From Cardiocondyla obscurior (Eukaryota > Arthropoda > Insecta > Hymenoptera > Formicidae): 64,000 nucleotides of DNA. The stretch lies in contig NC_091892.1 in the NCBI RefSeq assembly GCF_019399895.1, forward strand, positions 372,001 through 436,000. The letters run 5' to 3'. The notes under the pieces were generated by a model. That model saw only the letters and a list, made by a program, of their open reading frames with translations. It had not been told where the DNA came from and ran no database searches. A program made the translations under genes and the position numbers. Position 1 is the first letter of the stretch. Every line of letters begins with the position of its first letter. Of this stretch, positions 23,174 through 33,870 are shown piece after piece.

Positions 23174-23236
23174 TATATATATTTTATATATATTTATATA
23201 TTTATATATATATTTATTTGTATATATATTTCTTTT
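23174..23236. repeat. TA/TTTA-rich simple repeat
   Basis: Alternating TATATATTTATA units form about 60 bp of low-complexity sequence. Confidence 0.75.
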
Positions 23237-24950
23237 ATAGTGAGATGTGGAATTTTTTCTTTAAACCTCAAAGTTTTTTCTTTGTCAGATGATGTTAACT
23301 CTCGCTTGGCGCGAAGCAAGCCAAGCGAAAGATCCAATCAGCCTCGGTTTCAAGAGGTAACAATAAAATCGAGATTCAGCTAATAACAAGCTATAGTTTG
23401 GTCAAGCAAAAGCGGCAGTGATATTGTCACGATCGGACATTAATGAATGGCTTCCGCGGATCGGCCGCGTGTAAGATGCTACCTACCATTTTTTCCCAGG
23501 CACCGGCAACTTTTCATTCTATCGTGTGCCGCGATGCATTCGAGATGCAGTACTCGATCGTATGCAATCGATGTGATCCTGTCGACCGACCCGACTAGGT
23601 ACTTAATCAAAAATGCCTACAACGTTTTAGTTTCAAATTGCTTATAAATTCATACTCATTACGCTGCCATACAGCTATATTTGTATTTCGTCTAGTTCAA
23701 AGCACGTTAAATATTCATTTATCAGAAATACTTATTTTATTGTCGACGTTAATTTAACAAATACAACGAAAGACGAAAGTATTGAATTAAACGATATATA
23801 GTCATTGTCAGTGATAGAGTCATCACACATTGTTTTACTTTTTATTGTATAATTAATATAATTATATGATTTCGAATTAATTTCTTTCGTTACTTTGAGA
23901 ATAACTTTATTTAGACTTTTATTAGAATTGAATGAGGAGGAAACGGGCGAGAAATAAAAGGAGAGTGTCAAAGCGTGGAAAAAAGGCGGAATCGATTACT
24001 CGCAAAAAGCCTGTCCTTCGTTAAGGAACCGCCTCATCGTCATCTTTATCCGTTTCGGCGGGCTCATACGTGAGTCGCATCACCTGCTGCAATTACGCTG
24101 ACCTCGAAAAACTCGTTAATCTGGAAGATAATCAGCCCGCCGAAATGCAAGCTCGAACGCGCAGCCCCGGCTCGACGGAACCCATTAAGTTTCCATACGT
24201 GCGCGGAAAATTAGCAAGATAAATCCGCAATGCGTAGAAACGCTCGACGAAAAGAGCGAGAGTCACGATCGTAAATTGCAAATGCAATTGAAGTTGCATT
24301 TCTCGTATATAAGTCACCGGTGCGTAAATTGTCAATTTCTAGCAGTACAATCAGTGAGCTTTATTCGCTTCCACCGCCTACAATATTAATAAGCACGTAA
24401 AAAGTGTAATATAACTATATTTACTTACTCTTTAAAAATATATGTAAAAATCAAATTATAATTAGGAAAATTAATTTATGAACGTTGTAAATTTCCCATA
24501 TACGTTTTCATACAAATAAGTGAAGTTTCAATGGAATTGAAAAGTGCATCTAGATTCTTTTGCAAATTGCTTTAACATACAGATTGTTTTACTGGGTAGA
24601 TCTGTTATAGGCTTGCTACCACGACCGAGTATTAAGCGGAATTTCTCGGAAATTGAGGAAGCAGGTCGTACGCTTAGGATTACATACGGCCCGGCTAGAT
24701 AATACAATAGTGGGCTCGGAAATCCCATATGGATTACTCTGAGAATGATGGACTCGGTTGACTTTTGTCACTTCCAAGCGATTACCTCGTCGAAATTTCT
24801 GCGCTGCGTCGAGTAAGGTGCATCCACAGGACCTTTCGGCATTCGCCGCGTAATGAACGTTTACCGAGTAATTATTATGTGCCTACTGTGTAATTAAGAA
24901 AAACGTATGAGCTGCATTAGCTCTTTTTAGGCTACTCTCGGTAAGGTCTG

Positions 24951-24978
24951 TTTTTTTTTTTTTTTTTTTTTTTTTTTT
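24951..24978. repeat. poly-T run
   Basis: Twenty-eight consecutive T. It could be the reverse-complemented tail of an old retroposed copy, but no recognisable body or target duplication is seen beside it. Confidence 0.8.
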
Positions 24979-26689
24979 GACTCGATTAGATTAGCGATTT
25001 TCTGTTCAGCATGCAAATGCACACTATGAAACTTAACGCAAATTTAACGCGTTTGTTTAAAAATAGAGAGAGATTTTTGTGCAAAGATTACTTGGTTTAA
25101 GTTCCATTTAAATCATGTACTTTAGTTCTTTTTTATAATAATTTTGTGTAAACCTTGTGTAAAACTAAGAATAAAAATATCAATCAAGAAATTTTTTTGT
25201 AATTACGTATGTAAAAAATTATACGTTTTTTCACGTATATCTTTTAGTGCTTATTCAATAATTTATATTGGTTCTCGATAAACTAAATTAATAGATATTT
25301 CCGGATTTGATAATAATTTATGCTATTAATATTATGGAATTATTTTCAATGTTATGGTAAATAACTTGATATTTTAACATACAAATAAATTAATTTACTG
25401 ATTAATTAATTAACTTACGTATATTAATTAGAATTTACTACACGATACTGCTATTCGATTTATCATATTTAAAACACTTTATATTACAGATTAATATTAT
25501 TAACTGCCCTCCAATTTCAAGTATTATAATTGTATTGCATATTCCTTTATTACATCTGTATACCTGTGTGTAATATAAGTATTTAAAAAACAATTATTGT
25601 TAACACGAGCTTTACACGTACGTATATATATTATTTGTTGCTTTTTCGTGAAAAAACTTGTTCTCGAGCAACGGCAATGTTGCTACTTATTCCGAAAGAT
25701 TAACTCTGCAAGAAGTCTTGCGAGTGGAATCTTGATCCTCTGAGTAAAAACGAACCGGCCAGTCTGGACCAAGAGCTACGCCGGAGTATGGACGAGCTCT
25801 TCGAGACGGAATTGAAGGAACGAAGAACCGATGAAACAAAATTGCCTGCGATGTACGATAAACGTAGATAGGGTGGATCGCGAGCTGGGTTAGGTCCCCG
25901 ACCTCGTTAAGACACAATAAAATTGCACGGCGTAAAAAAAGGCCGCAAGGCAGAGATTGCTCCGAGCGATCTCCTAATCAAGCTCCCGCTATCACGCCAC
26001 CCTTGTCCTTTTTCCTATTTTTTATTTTTTTTTCTTTCTTTCTTACCAGCAATTTAGATACTTATTATTGCTCGTAGTGCCAGCTTCGATCCCAATCGAG
26101 CCAAAGTCCAATCGCGATATCAGCAACGATGTTATTTGGCAACAATTTCTACTTTAAAAGATACGAACTTAAATTTTCCAAAAAGTGTTTTAACTTGATT
26201 TAAATGCATCTTTAAATTTTAATTATGATTATTTATATTGAGACTGTATTGCTATATATTATATTTAATATTATGAAGCACGTGCTATTTATTTTTATTT
26301 CTTTCTCAAAGAAAACCGTTTAACAATTAATAAATTTTGATAATAAATTTTAAAGGTATGTATCTTATCTGGTCATTTTAATACCTTTGACTTCATTATT
26401 CACATTAATCACATTTACATCATTAAGTGTACAGTTTATATACATTCAAATATTAATTATATTCATTTCTTTCAATTAATTAAGTAAACTACAAGTACGT
26501 AATCTAATCAGCAAGTACAACGTGTCCACCACTTAAAACATCTTGATACGCACAACTGAGTATTCGGTATAATTTAATGTCGATATAAGAGTCAAAATGT
26601 TCGACAAAATATTCGGCATAGAAACTCTATGGAAAGGTAAGAACATAAACAATGTCTCGCTCGACCTCGTTGTTGTTATTCCCGCATTT

Positions 26690-27838
26690 CTCAGTCGCTG
26701 AACGGGTAATGTACTTGCACGCATGAAGCACGTACAGCGAACAGCGCCAGCGGTGAGAGCCGCATGCGCGGCGCTGGGCCGTCTTCCCACTCGCTGCAGT
26801 TCCTTCTACCAGTCCCCTGCCGGGTTCTGACTACGTATCATCTCTGCGTTGGACGCTCCGTCTTTTGAGGTTAGTCTCATCCACATTTATACGTGCTATG
26901 TTACATTCGAGTCCCCGGGTCGTCACGTAGTCGCGAGTGAATAATTGCGTAGTTCGGTCAAGCTCCAAGTGACCTGATCGACGATAAATGTAAACGCTGC
27001 CGACCTTGGAAAATTCGCGACGCGGCCGGCTGTACAATCAGTGTTAGAAGGAGAGTGAATCGTCGATCAGGTCGGTCGGAGCTCGTTCGGAGTGTTCGCT
27101 CGAAGATGTTATCTACGGGAATCGCGACATACTCGAGTTTAAAGATATGCGGAGCGAGCGAGCGATGACGAGGAATCGGGAATATGGGCCGTGTCTCGCA
27201 CGGTGCGGGGGGAAGTCAAGGCTCGCGCGCGCGGGGCAAGGGGATCGCCAGACACAAGATGGCCGACTTTCAGATCGCCGTGCGGCAGTCGGGGCAAGGG
27301 GAGACGGAAAGTAGGTCAAACGGGACCTACGACAACTGCGTGCGTGATCTACAATCGTCTTGGTGGTGAACAGGACTCGCGCGCGCAGTGCCCAGCTGTT
27401 TTCTCGCGCTGGCACGATGTCCAACGACATTGCCAATGATGCAGCTAGCGGGTCTTAATACGCGCGGAATATTTTATACGCAGATGGTGCGTACTATTAT
27501 ATTTTTGTATTCCTACATTTAATTAATCAAACAAAACTTTGTAATGTTTCAGGTGAAGATTCAGAATAGAAAAGGACGTGCCGCACGCCGAAAATAATAA
27601 ATACGAACCGCCGCCGGTTCGTCGGGCCGTTTTCGGGTTGCCGAGCAGTAGTATTCGGGCGGATTTTGCTAATCGAACTTTATAATCGCGAGTGTTGGAC
27701 AATTACAAGCGAAAGTGTTAAGTAAATTATTCGGGCGCGTTCGCGAGTTTCTAACACGCGGAATGATGACTACACGTCCCAACTGAGAGGAGGAGCAGGC
27801 CCGGGAAAGGGCATCATGCGCCGACAGGGCATCTTTTA
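26690..27838 (+). promoter_or_regulatory. CpG-rich candidate promoter and 5' exon region
   Basis: The block stands out from AT-rich DNA on both sides by dense CpG and GC. Donor-like sites occur after GCAGATG at about 27486 (GTGCGT) and after CTTTTAG at 27838 (GTAACA). An acceptor-like TGTTTCAG ends at about 27551. These would allow untranslated exons of a plus-strand gene whose coding part lies outside or far downstream. A short ATG frame at about 27813 is stopped just before the last donor. I see no domain in either strand. This is a hypothesis from composition and splice signals only. Confidence 0.25.
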
Positions 27839-30800
27839 GGTAACATTAATTTTCCTATATAAAAAATTAACTGACAAAATTAATAAATCGCCCTTTGCTC
27901 AAAAATCAAAAAAATTTCCTTTAACCTATACGCGATTTATGTATTTATTTTGCCTTTTTCGAACGATTTAAGGATACGGAGTGTATTTAAGAAAAGCTTC
28001 GCACGCTGTAATTATATATATGGGACATTTCGAGGGTTAATTCGGCAGACAATTGCGTACGCGCGGAACGCGCGTAATCGCGATCCGGAGTACCCGCGGT
28101 CGCGTATCGGTGCGTTCTAATTTGTCCGGCTGCAGCTGGCGGAATTGCGTGGCCATAATCGCGTATGAATGCGTGCAGTCGCATGCATCGCGTGAGTAGC
28201 CGCGTTTCGTATCGCGCACGTAGCGGATTCCGGCGCGTGATCACGTCCGCAGAATAGGATTTTCACGAGGCGCACGAATTCTCTTCGCTATGAAAACGCC
28301 CGGCGCGTATCTGGCCGAATTGCGTCACACGTCAGAATGTCTTGCGAGCCTGGACGTGAAATTTTTAGAAACATTTCCGGTTACTTGGAATATCGCCCGG
28401 ATAAAAAGAAATAAATTCATATACACCCAAGTCTAATTACAAACGTTTATATCTAATTACGAAGTCGACACGATGCAACGTGTTTTGCCGACATTATATT
28501 GTAAATATTTATTAATTAATTATTAGAATAATCAATACCGCGTGTAATATGTGTGGTATGCAAAATCACAAATTCTCAAATTTGATATCATATACGTATA
28601 TGTATATTATAAAACACGTGTAATTAATCTGAAATCTGGGAATGCCAACTGCTTTTATATCTTTTTTTACATTTTTTTTTTCGTCTTTTAATTAATTTAT
28701 TCCAAGAGTTTTCGTTTCTCTGAGATTTAAAATCACTTTTAAGTATAGAGACAACATTTATTAAGAACTCACGGTATTGTTGACACTACGACAGACAATG
28801 ACGACACGTTACATAAAGTTTTAGTTGCTTTATTTTTCGGTGCAATGCGGTTTTCATCTAGATTTCTCAATTAGAAAAATCCAATAATGGCGCAACTGTT
28901 TGAAGTGCGCCGGACAACGATGAATTCTCAATATTGCACAAAGCAATTTTTATCTTGTATATTTAACTCTCGCTAGTGCATCTACATTATCGTCTTCTCC
29001 AAAAAAAAATTTATTAGAGTGCCGTAATAATCAAATAATTATTTGTTTACTAGTATAAATTCAATTTTTTATAAATTAAAATTTTCTTTATATAATTAAT
29101 GTGCTGGAAAGGTGTAAGAAATACAAAACAGAATGCATTGTAATAAATTTGTTAAATACAATGGCAGTAATGAAGATAAATTACATTGTGTGATATCATT
29201 GTAATTATAAGTCACACCGATATTTTTGTAAATTACTGCGATATATAATTTCAAGATATATCATTTCTTATCGTATAAGTAACAAAAAAAAAAACGGGAA
29301 ATATAATAGCAGTAGTAGTACTTATTTACGGTGTTATTTTAAATTATAATATCTAAACATGGTATGATAAATTAGTTTTCTTTATTTCTTCATAAATAAA
29401 TTTATACATTTTATTAAAAAATGTTTAATTCATATTTGGCAAAAAAAAAAAAAAAAAAACGGAATAATTCACGCGTGATAATATATAAGCCATGGTTTCC
29501 GAATTTAGAATTTTTACTTTTACCATGATCTGTATTTTAAAGTCTACCTTCTCGACTAAGTTAAACCTCTGTTTTGTATTCGTCTAAAGTTCGCTCGAAA
29601 AATTCTATCTTATTACCTCGTCACGAGTGGCTTTACCGGCGCTTCTTATAAATTGAATTTTGGGAAGACTTTAATGTACCCAAACATAAACGCAGGTCAC
29701 TTAAAAGTAACAGGCTTCCATGCGCATTTTAATTCCCTGACGTATATTTCCAATTATATTTCAACTTATAAGACATGGATATTTAGTTTCCTCGTGTTAA
29801 TCAGAGAAATATATGAATTTTGATTTAAAAGTTTAGCAATTTTTAAGTTTATCACTTGACAAAAAGTTGCGGGGCTCAGCAAACAGTATTAACATAATGC
29901 GATCCGCTTATTTGGAAAGTGGTGTAAGTTTAGTTTTGAAACATTATGCATTTTAATGAGAAACGGGATATAAACCCGTGCGATATATCGATTTCAACAA
30001 GTTCCTCGAAATTGGACTTACACCGCTTTCATGATACTCATATCACTCACGGAGACTCATATCAAACTGTAGTAAGAGAGTTTATGCAGCACCGCCGAAG
30101 CTACAACGACATTCTGAGACAGCATTATATTGTGTGAGAACGGAATAGTAATACAAATCCGTTGTAGAAATTACGAGGTAACTCTATTTCGGTAGTTCTA
30201 GACGCTCGATAATGTAGCCGTGACTTTTCAGTTACATGAAATGTTATCCAAGTAAAATGTGGAAAGCTAAAGAATAAATACGTAAACAATCGTCTCGTAA
30301 TATATTGTTACGTCCGGAGGCCTCCACAATATGCATATTTCTTTTTTTTTGGCTTCTTTTCATTTCAATATTTTTCTTTTCTTTCATCTAAATTAATCAC
30401 TTTGATGTATCGGCGTACCATTATCGTTACCTAGCACCGGTGATTGTCGCGCGGTCGATACATCGTGATGTACCGATTATTATACCGATCGGCCGCCCGA
30501 CGCATCACCCGGTGCTCACGCCCGTGCTCATGCTCTCGATCACGCCCGCGTACACGTGAACATCACGTACTTAAGACACTACCTAGTTATAATTTTGCAA
30601 TTAAAAGAGCAGCGATAAATTGGGCGCCATACAGCAAAGCCAAACGCAAAAGGATTTAAAGAGAAACTTAAAACATCTACTAAATGATTCAATTTAACAA
30701 TAAAACGAACGAGAGAAAGGAAAAATAGGCTGTACGCCTTTTTAATAAACAAACACTAATAAACCAAAAAGGCATTATACCCAGACACTCTAAAGAAGCA

Positions 30801-30975
30801 ATTACGAAAACTCAAAACCCAAAAACAACGAAGATTTAACGATTAAATGAGAAAATTAAAATTAGATATGCGTGCAATGCGGAAGTAAAACTAGGTATGA
30901 AAAAACAAGACTCTCATTTAATGGTTAAACAAAATAGTTAGGCGCGAGCGACCCACGCCAGCGAAATCACGACCA

Positions 30976-30982
30976 TATAAAA
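30976..30982 (+). promoter_or_regulatory. TATA box of gypsy 5' LTR
   Basis: TATAAAAGGG is conserved at the same place in the 3' LTR (39076). Transcription would start near 31005, upstream of the repeats and LTR frames. Confidence 0.6.
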
Positions 30983-31324
30983 GGGATAAAGACATTATCG
31001 AAGTTGCAAAATCAAATGTTTAAATTATCGAAAAATCGAAATCCCTCGCAAAGGAATTTCGCGGGGCAAAGGGAGAATCCTTGCTCCCCTCGCCCTCGGA
31101 GCCTAACATCTATCCATATAAAAGCCGCGAATTTTCGGACCTGGTATCGCATTATCGTCTCAACGATCTCCGACGGCGAAGACCACCAGGAAGCGCAGAA
31201 TTGTACGAGCAAAGGAATTAAAAGCAGTCAGAAGTACAAAACTCTCACGTCGCTTGGATTTAAACCTTAAGGGCTGAAAGCGCGCTTCTCCAAAGCGATC
31301 GCGCCTCACTATCCCTTCCTCCAG

Positions 31325-31589
31325 AGCCACGGCGCGCTGCCTCGAGTAGCGATCGCCGCCTCGCCTCCCTCACCCTGAGCCACGGCGCGCTGCCCCGAGT
31401 AGCGATCGCCGCCTCGCTTCCTTCACCCTGAGCCACGGCGCGCTGCCTCGAGTAGCGATCGCCGCCTCACCTCCCTCACCCTGAGCCACGGCGCGCTGCC
31501 CCGAGTAGCGATCGCCGCCTCACTTCCTTCACCCCGAGCCACGGCGCGCTGCCCCAGGTAGCGATCGCCGCCTCGCTTCCTCAACTCCG
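31325..31589. repeat. five 53 bp tandem repeats in 5' LTR
   Basis: Units begin with AGCCACGGCGCGCTGC at 31325, 31378, 31431, 31484 and 31537, exactly 53 bp apart. Each contains the 8 bp palindrome GCGATCGC. They lie in the transcribed leader part of the LTR. The 3' LTR has four units, so copy number varies. Confidence 0.93.
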
Positions 31590-31718
31590 AAATTTAACAC
31601 GCTGTTCCGAACAACTACTATCGCTCCTAAATCGAACCCGTTGATCCCTGGTTGCGCGCTGAGCCTCTTAAGAATAGCGTAGCAATTGAATTTAACCAAT
31701 TTCCAATTTTTTTTGTAG

Positions 31719-31910
31719 ATGAATTACGAAATTGTCGCAAACCACTACGCCCGGTGGACTCCTTACAGGCTTACAACCCCTGCTCCGCCTCTCTTTAAAC
31801 AAATTGTAAGCCATAATACGAGGGGAAATTCTTGGGAATGGGTTTACGAACTACCTCTCGAGACACGTATAAAAATTAGAAAGCAGATTAATGACGTATT
31901 AAATAATTAA
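31719..31910 (+). CDS. LTR-encoded ORF A, 63 aa, unknown function
   Basis: I do not recognise the family. The ATG follows a polypyrimidine stretch ending TTTTTTTTGTAG, so the frame starts exactly at a splice-acceptor-like site. The protein begins MNYEIVANHYARWTPYRL and has a basic, tryptophan-containing C-terminal half (SWEWVYELPLETRIKIRKQ). The 3' LTR copy has the same length and, by my count, nine synonymous against four amino-acid-changing codons, which indicates selection on the protein. A GTAAGC donor-like site inside the frame (31806) would join in phase to the next frame at 31947, allowing a 170 aa fusion; that splice is inferred only. The six codon differences after that donor are all synonymous, so the unspliced form also seems used. 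Confidence 0.6.
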   Translation: MNYEIVANHYARWTPYRLTTPAPPLFKQIVSHNTRGNSWEWVYELPLETRIKIRKQINDVLNN

Positions 31911-31946
31911 CTAAAACCTCAAAATAAAAGCTTCACTTTATTTTAG

Positions 31947-32372
31947 ACAAATAAAAGGAGACACAGAGGCCGGAGGTCTTGCCGCGCTGGGCGACGAGAA
32001 AAGGCGCGGCAATTGATTCGCAATTTTAAAACGCCGGGAACATTTAATCCGGCTGTCTTCCCGATAGGACCCACACCGGCTCCCGTGGGATATAAGACAC
32101 CACCGCGGGACACGATCTTCACGCCGCCAGCGGTCCCTCCTCCGCGACCCCCTACCGCGCAACCGCCAAAAACGCTTCCGCCGCGACCCTCCTCATCATC
32201 ATTGCCACAAATCATTAAAGTAGAAGATTTTAAACCGCGCGTTAAAATCGTCAACCCCGCGCCCGTTCTACCTATACCACAAGCGCCTAAAACGGGGACA
32301 CCTGTAGGAACGATTGTACAGCGGAGTAGCCAACAAATTAACAAAAAATGGGATTGGCTGATGAAAATCTAA
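31947..32372 (+). CDS. LTR-encoded ORF B, proline-rich, 141 codons, unknown function
   Basis: The frame is open from an acceptor-like TTTATTTTAG directly before 31947 to TAA at 32370-32372. It has no early ATG, so it would need an upstream exon. The product starts with a very basic segment (KRRHRGRRSC), continues with a long proline-rich region (TPAPVGYKTPPRDTIFTPPA and PPPRPPTAQPP) and ends WDWLMKI. The 3' LTR copy has an identical length of 426 nt and differs at 19 synonymous and 7 non-synonymous codons by my count. That is far from the neutral expectation, so I infer purifying selection. The basic N-terminus could bind nucleic acid, and the proline-rich part could bind other proteins; both are guesses. 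An AATAAA overlaps the end. Confidence 0.6.
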   Translation, partial: TNKRRHRGRRSCRAGRREKARQLIRNFKTPGTFNPAVFPIGPTPAPVGYKTPPRDTIFTPPAVPPPRPPTAQPPKTLPPRPSSSSLPQIIKVEDFKPRVKIVNPAPVLPIPQAPKTGTPVGTIVQRSSQQINKKWDWLMKI

Positions 32373-32378
32373 AATAAA
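32373..32378 (+). terminator. poly(A) signal of gypsy 5' LTR
   Basis: AATAAA directly follows the stop of the LTR frame B and is conserved at 40430-40435 in the 3' LTR, where it would end the element transcripts. Confidence 0.5.
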
Positions 32379-32484
32379 ACAGCGAAATTAATTTCTATAC
32401 ACACACTATCTTTTCTTTTTTTTTTCTCCCTTCTCATCACACATTCCTAGACCGCGAGCGAAAACAATTTCGGACGTAACAAAC

Positions 32485-32502
32485 TGGTGACAGCTCGGTG
32501 GG
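32485..32502 (+). other. candidate primer-binding site of gypsy element
   Basis: TGGTGACAGCTCGGTGGG starts three bases after the 5' LTR terminus (AAC spacer), in the expected place for a tRNA 3' end complement. The tRNA was not identified. Confidence 0.5.
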
Positions 32503-32551
32503 ATATACCCCAAAATTATAAATTTCCTCGTTTCTCGCCCGTTATCGCTCG

Positions 32552-33838
32552 ATGACATTGCCAAATTCAAAGAAAAATTTCGAACTACCCCTATTAATTC
32601 CCTCATCAATATTCACGATGAATTCTAACGATAGCTCGCCCGAATATGAAAACGCCGCGACTACGTCAGAAACGCTTGAGACACCCGGTATCGAACAAAC
32701 ACTTCGCGATATACAGGGTCACGAAAAAGAACTCGCGCGGCGAACAACCGACCTCGAAGTAATGCTTCACACATTAACCCAAGCTATATCAAAATTAAAT
32801 ATTGGAAAGTTAGCATCCCCAGAAAACCCCCCTTACCACCCACCCCCCTCATCACAACCCCTCACGCCTAATACTCACGTTTCGGAACCTACAACTTCTC
32901 CGATGAATTTCAACGCAAACGACGACGCCGGGTATTCTAAATTCTACATTCGCGATACTATAGAATCAATACCGAAATACGATGGGCATAATATACCCAT
33001 ATGGCAATTTACGAAAGCCTGTAAACGAGCTCGGGGAAATTTACCTTTGATCAACGAAAAATTATTCGTGAAAATGATTAAAAATAAATTAAGCCACCAC
33101 GCATATCTCGCGGTTGAAGATGAAATTATCCCTACAGTCGACAAACTTCTCGAAATTTTAAAACGCACTTTCGGACCGGGGAAAAGTGCCAATTACTACC
33201 GCGGGCAATTAAGTATAATTTTCAAAAAAACCAACGAGCACATATTAGATTATATCGGTCGTGTGAAAGACCACAGAATAGCTATAATCGAAGGGGACCA
33301 AGTTAACCTCGCTCGGGATCTTACTGAAATCGAGATTACCGCTATAGATAATTTTACACTTGAAGCCTACTACGAAGGACTTCCACGCGAATACCGAATT
33401 GAGCTCCGCGCCGAAGGATTTACGAATCTCGCTGACGCATACGCTAAAACAATTGTTATAAATAAACGCATGGAAAGAGAAGAAACGCGAAACCGCGAAT
33501 ATCGGGCACCATATAATCCCCCACCCTCCCCCACAAATACTTATAATTCCCATGAAACATCCACGAATTCTGCGCGAAAAATATGCAGTTATTGCAAAAA
33601 TATCGGTCACCTCATTCACGAGTGTCGAAAAAGGCAATCACGGGAAAATCGACCTAACATAGACGCACAAGCACGCGTGATTAATCCATCGAATCAAACG
33701 GGAAACTCCTCCGAGGTCCCGACAACCGGGACGAACCGAGGCCTCGGATCGACGCGTCCCGTCCATACACTCGAGTACTCCCCAGTACAATCCACGTCCT
33801 CCGAGGAAATAACCACGAAATTCCCTCTGTCGAACTAA
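32552..33838 (+). CDS. gypsy Gag polyprotein
   Basis: Gag forms the virus-like particle and packages element RNA. The frame has 428 codons. An N-terminal region rich in Ser, Thr and Pro is followed by a Ty3-type capsid region at about residues 140-290 (YDGHNIPIWQFTKACKRARG; LLEILKRTFGPGKSANYYRG). A single CX2CX4HX4C zinc knuckle lies at about 345-360 (CSYCKNIGHLIHEC). The start at 32552 is the first ATG after the primer-binding site; a second ATG at 32621 (MNSNDSSPEY) is an alternative. The end overlaps the open start of pol, which is in the -1 frame. Confidence 0.9.
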   Translation: MTLPNSKKNFELPLLIPSSIFTMNSNDSSPEYENAATTSETLETPGIEQTLRDIQGHEKELARRTTDLEVMLHTLTQAISKLNIGKLASPENPPYHPPPSSQPLTPNTHVSEPTTSPMNFNANDDAGYSKFYIRDTIESIPKYDGHNIPIWQFTKACKRARGNLPLINEKLFVKMIKNKLSHHAYLAVEDEIIPTVDKLLEILKRTFGPGKSANYYRGQLSIIFKKTNEHILDYIGRVKDHRIAIIEGDQVNLARDLTEIEITAIDNFTLEAYYEGLPREYRIELRAEGFTNLADAYAKTIVINKRMEREETRNREYRAPYNPPPSPTNTYNSHETSTNSARKICSYCKNIGHLIHECRKRQSRENRPNIDAQARVINPSNQTGNSSEVPTTGTNRGLGSTRPVHTLEYSPVQSTSSEEITTKFPLSN

Positions 33839-33870
33839 ATTCTAAATTTTTCATTGGCCCAACGGCGTTT

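Larger units (their letters stand above)
16569..30305. other. 13.7 kb intergenic stretch, no supported gene
   Basis: No recognisable protein, exon chain, tRNA or rRNA is seen. The stretch alternates AT-rich blocks (17.3-17.6, 20.6-20.9, 25.0-25.7, 28.5-29.5 kb) with CpG-rich blocks (18.3-18.6, 19.1-19.9, 21.0-21.3, 26.5-28.3 kb). Open frames are short and their translations lack family resemblance. The CpG-rich 26.7-27.8 kb block is listed separately as a possible promoter/5' exon region. The rest could be intergenic DNA or intron of a gene whose exons lie outside the window. Confidence 0.55.
30306..32481 (+). repeat. 5' LTR of gypsy element (2176 bp)
   Basis: U3 runs to about 31005, with TATAAAA at 30976-30982. 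The presumed R region is very long (to about 32395), holding five 53 bp tandem repeats and two open frames, followed by AATAAA at 32373-32378. The terminus CGGACGTAACA mirrors the start. Compared with the 3' LTR it shows many substitutions (six within the first 110 bp) and several indels, including one extra 53 bp unit. Confidence 0.92.

Noticed and set aside
31325..31589. CRISPR-like evenly spaced repeats
   Set aside because: The units are contiguous 53 bp tandem repeats without unique spacers, inside a eukaryotic LTR.
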